Positions 59,221 through 64,000 of a stretch of 64,000 nucleotides of DNA are shown one piece after another (the first letter of the stretch is position 1; each line of letters opens with the position of its first letter). The stretch is from Oxytricha trifallax (taxonomy: Eukaryota > Ciliophora > Spirotrichea > Sporadotrichida > Oxytrichidae). The notes under the pieces are model-generated. The model ran no database searches, was not told the DNA's origin, and was given only the letters and a program-made list of their open reading frames with translations. The position numbers were made by a program, and so were the translations under genes. The stretch covers positions 19,726 through 83,725 of the forward strand of contig ARYC01002471.1 in the NCBI GenBank assembly GCA_000711775.1. Direction: 5' to 3'.

Positions 59221-59356
59221 ATGATATATCCTTTAATTAAGTTTAATAAATAAGTTTAAATGATATTTATGTATTTCAAAGATTATTAATAACTTTTAAT
59301 ATAATCATAAATATCAATAAATCATATTTATTCAACTTAATTAAAGGATACATCAT
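59221..59356. mobile_element. 136-bp inverted-repeat MITE
   Basis: ATGATATATCCTTTAATTAA at the left is mirrored by TTAATTAAAGGATACATCAT at the right, with inverted similarity continuing about 45 bp inward. No coding capacity. Flanks show no clear duplication. Confidence 0.65.
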
Positions 59357-60086
59357 TAGTAGGCAGAGAATATTTTGTAAATATTTATCATAGTGTCATA
59401 TTATTTAGAAAAAATTGAAGAAATGCAAAAAGAAGTTAACAAGAAAATTAAAATATAATAACATAAGATATTTTTTTATGAGTTAGATGGATTAGATTTC
59501 GAAAAAAAAATTAAAAAATTAATCATGCAAGAACTCGGATTTAAAAAATTTATGAAACAAACTTTTCACATATACTTAGACCGCTCCATAAATATGTATT
59601 ATACATGATATCTATCAATTCATACTTTTTTATTTGGGATTCAAGCTACTTGATCTCGAACATAATTCTTAAATCTTGAACATTTATGGCAGTTCTGAAA
59701 TCACTGAACGATAATAAAATTTCAAAAGATTTAAGAGATGCTCACCAGATATTCTCAAAATGGAAATAAATTAAAAAGATATTATGTATTTAATGATATA
59801 AAGGGCAATTGTTATTGAAATTATCAGATTTTCATTTATCAAAATATAACTATGTATGTTTATATTCAAATAAACTTACAAATTCTGCTTAAATTATTTA
59901 CAAATTGAAAAACAATTTACCAACTTTAAAAATATTTTATAAAAAGAATATTGAAGTTAAATAGGAGTATAAGCTATGAAATTTCTTCTCTAAAGATTTT
60001 AAAAATAAGTTTAAATTGAGAAATATTTAATAATTCATCTTGATTATAAATGTTAGAAAATTTATTAAAATCTTAAAATTAAATAA
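59357..60086. other. AT-rich DNA, no gene seen
   Basis: Nothing supported. Confidence 0.5.
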
Positions 60087-60501
60087 TATTTTAGGAATAC
60101 ATTTGATTTGGCAAAATAAAATAATAATAAATTTAGAAATTATAAAATAGTGGCAGTTAACTTTCTGGAAACCCTGACAATATGGAACTTATTCGATAGA
60201 GAATTCAAAATCAGCTGGACTTTACTATTGGCGGTACCCCTCTATCGCATCCACAGAGCGAGATAAACGAATTTAATTTTTGGTAATTTGTTTAGTTGAT
60301 TTGTTGCCAAAATTAAATTCAGTTATCTCGCTCTGGGGATGAGATAGAGGGGTACCGCCAATAGTAAAGTCCAGCTAATTTTGAATTCTCTATCGAAAAA
60401 GTACATATTGTCAGGGTTTCCAGAAAGTTAACTGCCACTATTTTATAATTTCTAAATTTATTATTATTTTATTTTGCCAAATCAAATGTATTCCTACAAT
60501 A
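60087..60501. mobile_element. Second foldback element of the Rep-related family
   Basis: 415 bp. Arms of about 185 bp surround a short loop. The right end is TGTATTCCTACAATA; the left end has one change. TAGTGGCAGTTAA lies 61 bp from the end, and the GGCGGTAC, GAGCGAGATAA and TTCGATAGAGAATTC blocks are shared with 26666-27085. ATAA flanks both sides, a possible 4-bp duplication or chance. Confidence 0.85.
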
Positions 60502-61189
60502 ATAAAAAAATATTATAATAAACAGTATGATATAAAATATTCTTGCTATATAAAAATAATAAACAGTATAAATTTCAAGATAAATAAAAATTAAAAAGAA
60601 GTTTGAAATTATAAAATTAAATTCAGGAAAAAGTTAAATGATAATGAGTATATAACTAATAATGATATATAAAAATATTTTTTTTTAAATGATAAATATA
60701 TTCAGATTTATTAAACTTTTTAAAATGGTTCAGAAATATAAATATAAAAAAATATAAAAATTAAAATAGATAATGAAATAAATAGATCGGAAAAGATAAG
60801 AATAAGCATAAATTTGGTAGTTGAGAAAGTCATAAGAATTATTTCTGAGAAAAATTTAGAATTGAACAATATAAAAATCCATTAATTATATGAATTTACA
60901 AAATGTTGATGATTTATTTTGAAGTTGGAATTTAGTTTGTGTCCCTTTTAATCAAAACATTTAAAATTTCTTTAAAGTTACTCATAGTCCCCGATTCAAT
61001 CAGCTCATATATAAGCTGAGATACAGACTTCAGATGATCTGTAACCTCTTAGAATTTCTCACCTTCTAGCTGATGTAATATAATGATAAGGAGAGAGAAG
61101 TTATCTCTCCCTGTTTGAGCTATCATCAAGATTGATTTTGATGTTCTGGAAATTAAAATAGAGATGAACAATTTTTAAATCATGGAGCA
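60502..61189. other. AT-rich DNA, no gene seen
   Basis: AT-rich to about 60950. A slightly GC-richer patch at 60960-61180 has no clear frame. Confidence 0.4.
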
Positions 61190-61865
61190 TTCCTGAATCT
61201 TAGCGCGTTTTGAAGATACGACATCGCGAAAAATATTTTTATGTTCAGCGAGGTCTAATAAACAAGATAAATTTGATGCGGCTATTTTAAATTGTAATAA
61301 TCAATCATTAATAAAATTGTTAAAGACTCAATTAAATTAATTCCTACTTTTTTATAAATATAATAATTAATATTCCTTAAAATAACTTACTTTAAAATAC
61401 GTTTATAAAAAAATAATTTGCTTGTATCTCTACACGTTTTTAAAAAAAATAATTTATGATTCGATATTAATAATCAGCAAGGTTTATATAACTAGAACTG
61501 ATATTTAATGGCTATTGTATTTAACACTTTAATGTCCTTTTTGGAATTGTAGAAAACTCAAATTAATTATTATATTTTTTTAAAAAAAAGAATTATCATA
61601 AAAACTCTTAATATCATACTCTAAGTAATACAATCATACCAAAATTATAGACTGTATTTATGAGTGATTTCAAAACATATTGATTCTGACTCGATATTCA
61701 TTCTCGCCCAGATCTAAATAACTAGAATAATTTAGGTTATGGATATGATTCTAATAATATTGGAATGAAAAAGGTATTTGCTCGTTCGTAATTGAACTAT
61801 ACTTTACACATCTTTTAAAGAAAAAAAGATTAATATTTTTTAAATAATACAATCACTTAAACAAA
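61190..61865 (+). repeat. Degenerate, shorter satellite monomers
   Basis: Three diverged copies of the start of the satellite monomer (TTTGAAGAT..., CAGCGAGGTCTAAATAACTAGAA) occur near 61241, 61474 and 61705. Their spacing is about 230 bp instead of 380 bp. They lack the 150-bp module that contains CAAAATGACCCCCC to CCGTGACCATC. Confidence 0.7.
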
Positions 61866-64000
61866 CTTTAAATAGTAATAACTTTGCGCGTTTGAAGATA
61901 AATCAATTCTGATTTTATATTCGTGTTCAGCGAGGTCTAAATGACCAGAATCATTATATTCGGGTGTTTTTGGGAAATATAAAATGGAAGTTGTATTTTG
62001 CCGGGGAAAGGTTCGGCCCTGGACAAATTTTTGAAAACGCAAAAATGGACAAAATGACCCCCCTATAACATTTGAAAATGACTATATATCTGGTGTTCCA
62101 GTATCACACTCTTGCTCAGGAGCCCAAATTTAGTGGATTTGCTTAATTCCAGGTCATCTCATGAATTTCCGTGACCATCTTTTGAGGTCCTCAAAGACCC
62201 AAAAATGAAGGGCTAAAGGTTATATAAGGAAATTGCTGCAAATTGCTTATTTTGCTTATATCTTTGCGCCTTTTGAAGATAAATCAATTCTGATTTTATA
62301 TTCGTGTTCAGCGAGGTCTAAATGACCAGAATCATTATATTCGGGTGTTTTTGGGAAATATAAAATGGAAGTTGAATTTTGCCGGGGAAAGGTTAGGCCC
62401 TGGACAAATTTTTGAAAACCCAAAAATGGACAAAATGACCCCCCTATAACTTTTGAAAATGACTATATATCTCGTTTCCAGTGTCACACTCTTGCTCAGG
62501 AGCCCAAATTTAGTGGATTTGCTTAATTCCAGGTCATCTCATGAATTTCCGTGACCATCTTTTGAGGTCCTCAAAAACCCAAAAATGAAGGGCCAAAGGT
62601 TATATAAGGAAACTGCTGCAAATTGCTTATTTTGCTTATATCTTTGCGCGTTTTGAAGATAAATCAATTCTGATTTTATATTCGTGTTCAGCGAGGTCTA
62701 AATGACCAGAATCATTATATTCGGGTGTTATTGGGAAATATAAAATGGAAGTTGCATTTTGCCGGGGAAAGGTTAGACCCTGGACAAATTTTTGAAAACC
62801 CAAAAATGGACAAAATGACCCCCCTATAACTTTTGAAAATGACTATATATCTCGTGTTCCAGTGTCACACTCTTGCTCAGGAGCCCAAATTTAGTGGATT
62901 TGCTTAATTCCAAGTCATCTCATGAATTTCCGTGACCATCTTTTGAGGTCCGCAAAAACCCAAATGAAGGGCAAAGGGTTATATAAGGAAATTGCTGAAA
63001 ATTGCTTATCTTGCTTATATCTTTGCGCGTTTTGAAGATAAATCAATTCTGATTTTATATTCGTGTTCAGCGAGGTCTAAATGACCAGAATCATTATATT
63101 CGGGTGTTTCTGAGAAATATAAAATGGAAGTTGTATTTTGCCGGGGAAGGATCGGCCCTGGACAAATTTTTAAAAACCGAAAAATGGACAAAATGACCCC
63201 CCTATAACTTTTGAAAATGACTTTATATCTGGTGTTCCAGTGTCTTACTCTTGCTCAGGAGCCCAAATTTAGTGGATTTGCTTAATTCCAGGTCATCTCA
63301 TGAATTTCCGTGACCATCTTTTGAGGTCCTCAAAACGCAAAAATGAAGGGCTAAGGGTTATATAAGGAAATTGCTTAAAATTGCTTATTTTGCTTATATC
63401 TTTGCGCGTTTTGAAGATAAATCAATTCTCATTTTATATTCGTGTTCTGCGAGGTCTAAATGACCAGAAACATTATATTCGGGTGTTTTTGGGAAATATA
63501 AAATGGAAGTTGTATTTTTTCCGAGGAAAGGTTCGGCCCTGGACAAATTTATGAAAAACCCAAAAATGGACAAAATGACCCCCCTATAACTTTTGAAAAT
63601 GACTATATATCTGGTGTTCCAGTGTCACACTCTTGCTCAGGAGCCCAATTTAGTGGATTTGCTTAATTCCAGGTCATCTCATGAATTTCCGTGACCATCT
63701 TTTGAGGTCCTCAAAAACGAAAAATTGAAGGGCTAAGAGTTATATAAGGAAATTGCTGCAAATTGCTTATTTTGCTTATATCTTTGCGTGCTTTGAAGAT
63801 AAATCAATTCTGATTTTATATTCGTGTTCAGCGAGGTCTAAATTACCAGAATCATTATATTCGAGTGTTTTTGGGAAATATAAAATGGAAGTTGTATTTT
63901 GCCGGGGAAAGATTCGGCCCTGGACTAATTTTTGAAAACCCAAAAATGGACAAAATGACCCCCCTATAACTTTTGAAAATGACTATATATCTGGTGTTCC
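61866..64000 (+). repeat. 380-bp tandem satellite array, runs off the window
   Basis: The landmark CGTGTTCAGCGAGGTCTAAA recurs at about 61921, 62302, 62682, 63061, 63440 and 63822 (periods 381, 380, 379, 379, 382). Monomers are highly similar and differ by scattered substitutions and single-base indels. The period agrees with the 380-bp germline satellite reported for Oxytricha, as I recall it. Short open frames inside (61857-62042, 63753-63935) recur because of the repeat and are not genes. Confidence 0.95.

Noticed and set aside
61857..62042. Frames in the satellite (also 63753-63935)
   Set aside because: They recur with the 380-bp repeat and are broken in other monomers.
61866..64000. CRISPR-like array
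   Set aside because: The repeats are 380-bp tandem monomers with no spacer structure, in a eukaryotic genome.
1..64000. tRNA, rRNA or other structured RNA genes
   Set aside because: Scanning by eye found no convincing tRNA cloverleaf or rRNA-like block; absence is not proven.

Overview
The window looks like germline (micronuclear) DNA of a stichotrich ciliate, most likely Oxytricha or a close relative such as Stylonychia. Four signs support this. A 4.1-kb transposon has 85-bp inverted ends that begin with C4A4 telomere repeats and a 3-bp AAT target duplication, which is the signature of TBE elements. Long reading frames appear only if TAA and TAG are read as glutamine and TGA is the sole stop. 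A satellite of about 380 bp closes the window. Coding segments are short, broken and once arranged head to head in a very AT-rich background. All proteins here were read with the ciliate nuclear code.

Layout. 0-6.4 kb: AT-rich DNA with only tiny coding-like islands. 6.4-8.5 kb: a transposon with perfect ~317-bp inverted repeats encoding a Rep-like protein with a superfamily 3 helicase domain. 14.0-17.3 kb: an old TBE-like element (transposase, 22-kDa-type protein, zinc-finger protein), followed on the same strand by an intact MT-A70 methyltransferase ORF (17.9-18.6 kb). 20.5-25.9 kb: a second MT-A70 gene with an N-terminal zinc finger, broken by frameshifts and split by an almost intact TBE (21287-25401; kinase/zinc finger, 22-kDa and DD34E transposase genes). 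26.7-27.1 kb: a foldback element whose ends match the Rep-helicase element. 27.8-28.6 kb: a decayed Tc1/mariner-type transposase. 29.8-31.1 kb: two convergent genes of unknown function, the first intact. 31.3-33.2 kb: a possible element with hairpin ends. 33.5-40.6 kb: two decayed or scrambled SecA-like/SF2 ATPase genes. 40.8-41.8 kb: a near-perfect 1-kb palindrome. 42.7-44.9 kb: a third TBE-like element. 44.9-61 kb: AT-rich DNA with coding islands, three foldback elements and an isolated satellite fragment. 61.2-64 kb: satellite that becomes regular toward the right edge.

How it fits together. Most recognisable genes belong to mobile elements. All three TBE-type elements keep the order transposase > < 22-kDa gene, and two also show a divergent zinc-finger gene. 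All three 22-kDa genes share an intron at the same codon. The Rep-helicase element appears to have two non-autonomous foldback relatives here. The least expected items are this Rep element family and the two MT-A70 methyltransferase genes lying among the transposons. Coordinates of decayed genes and islands are approximate, and no database search was possible.
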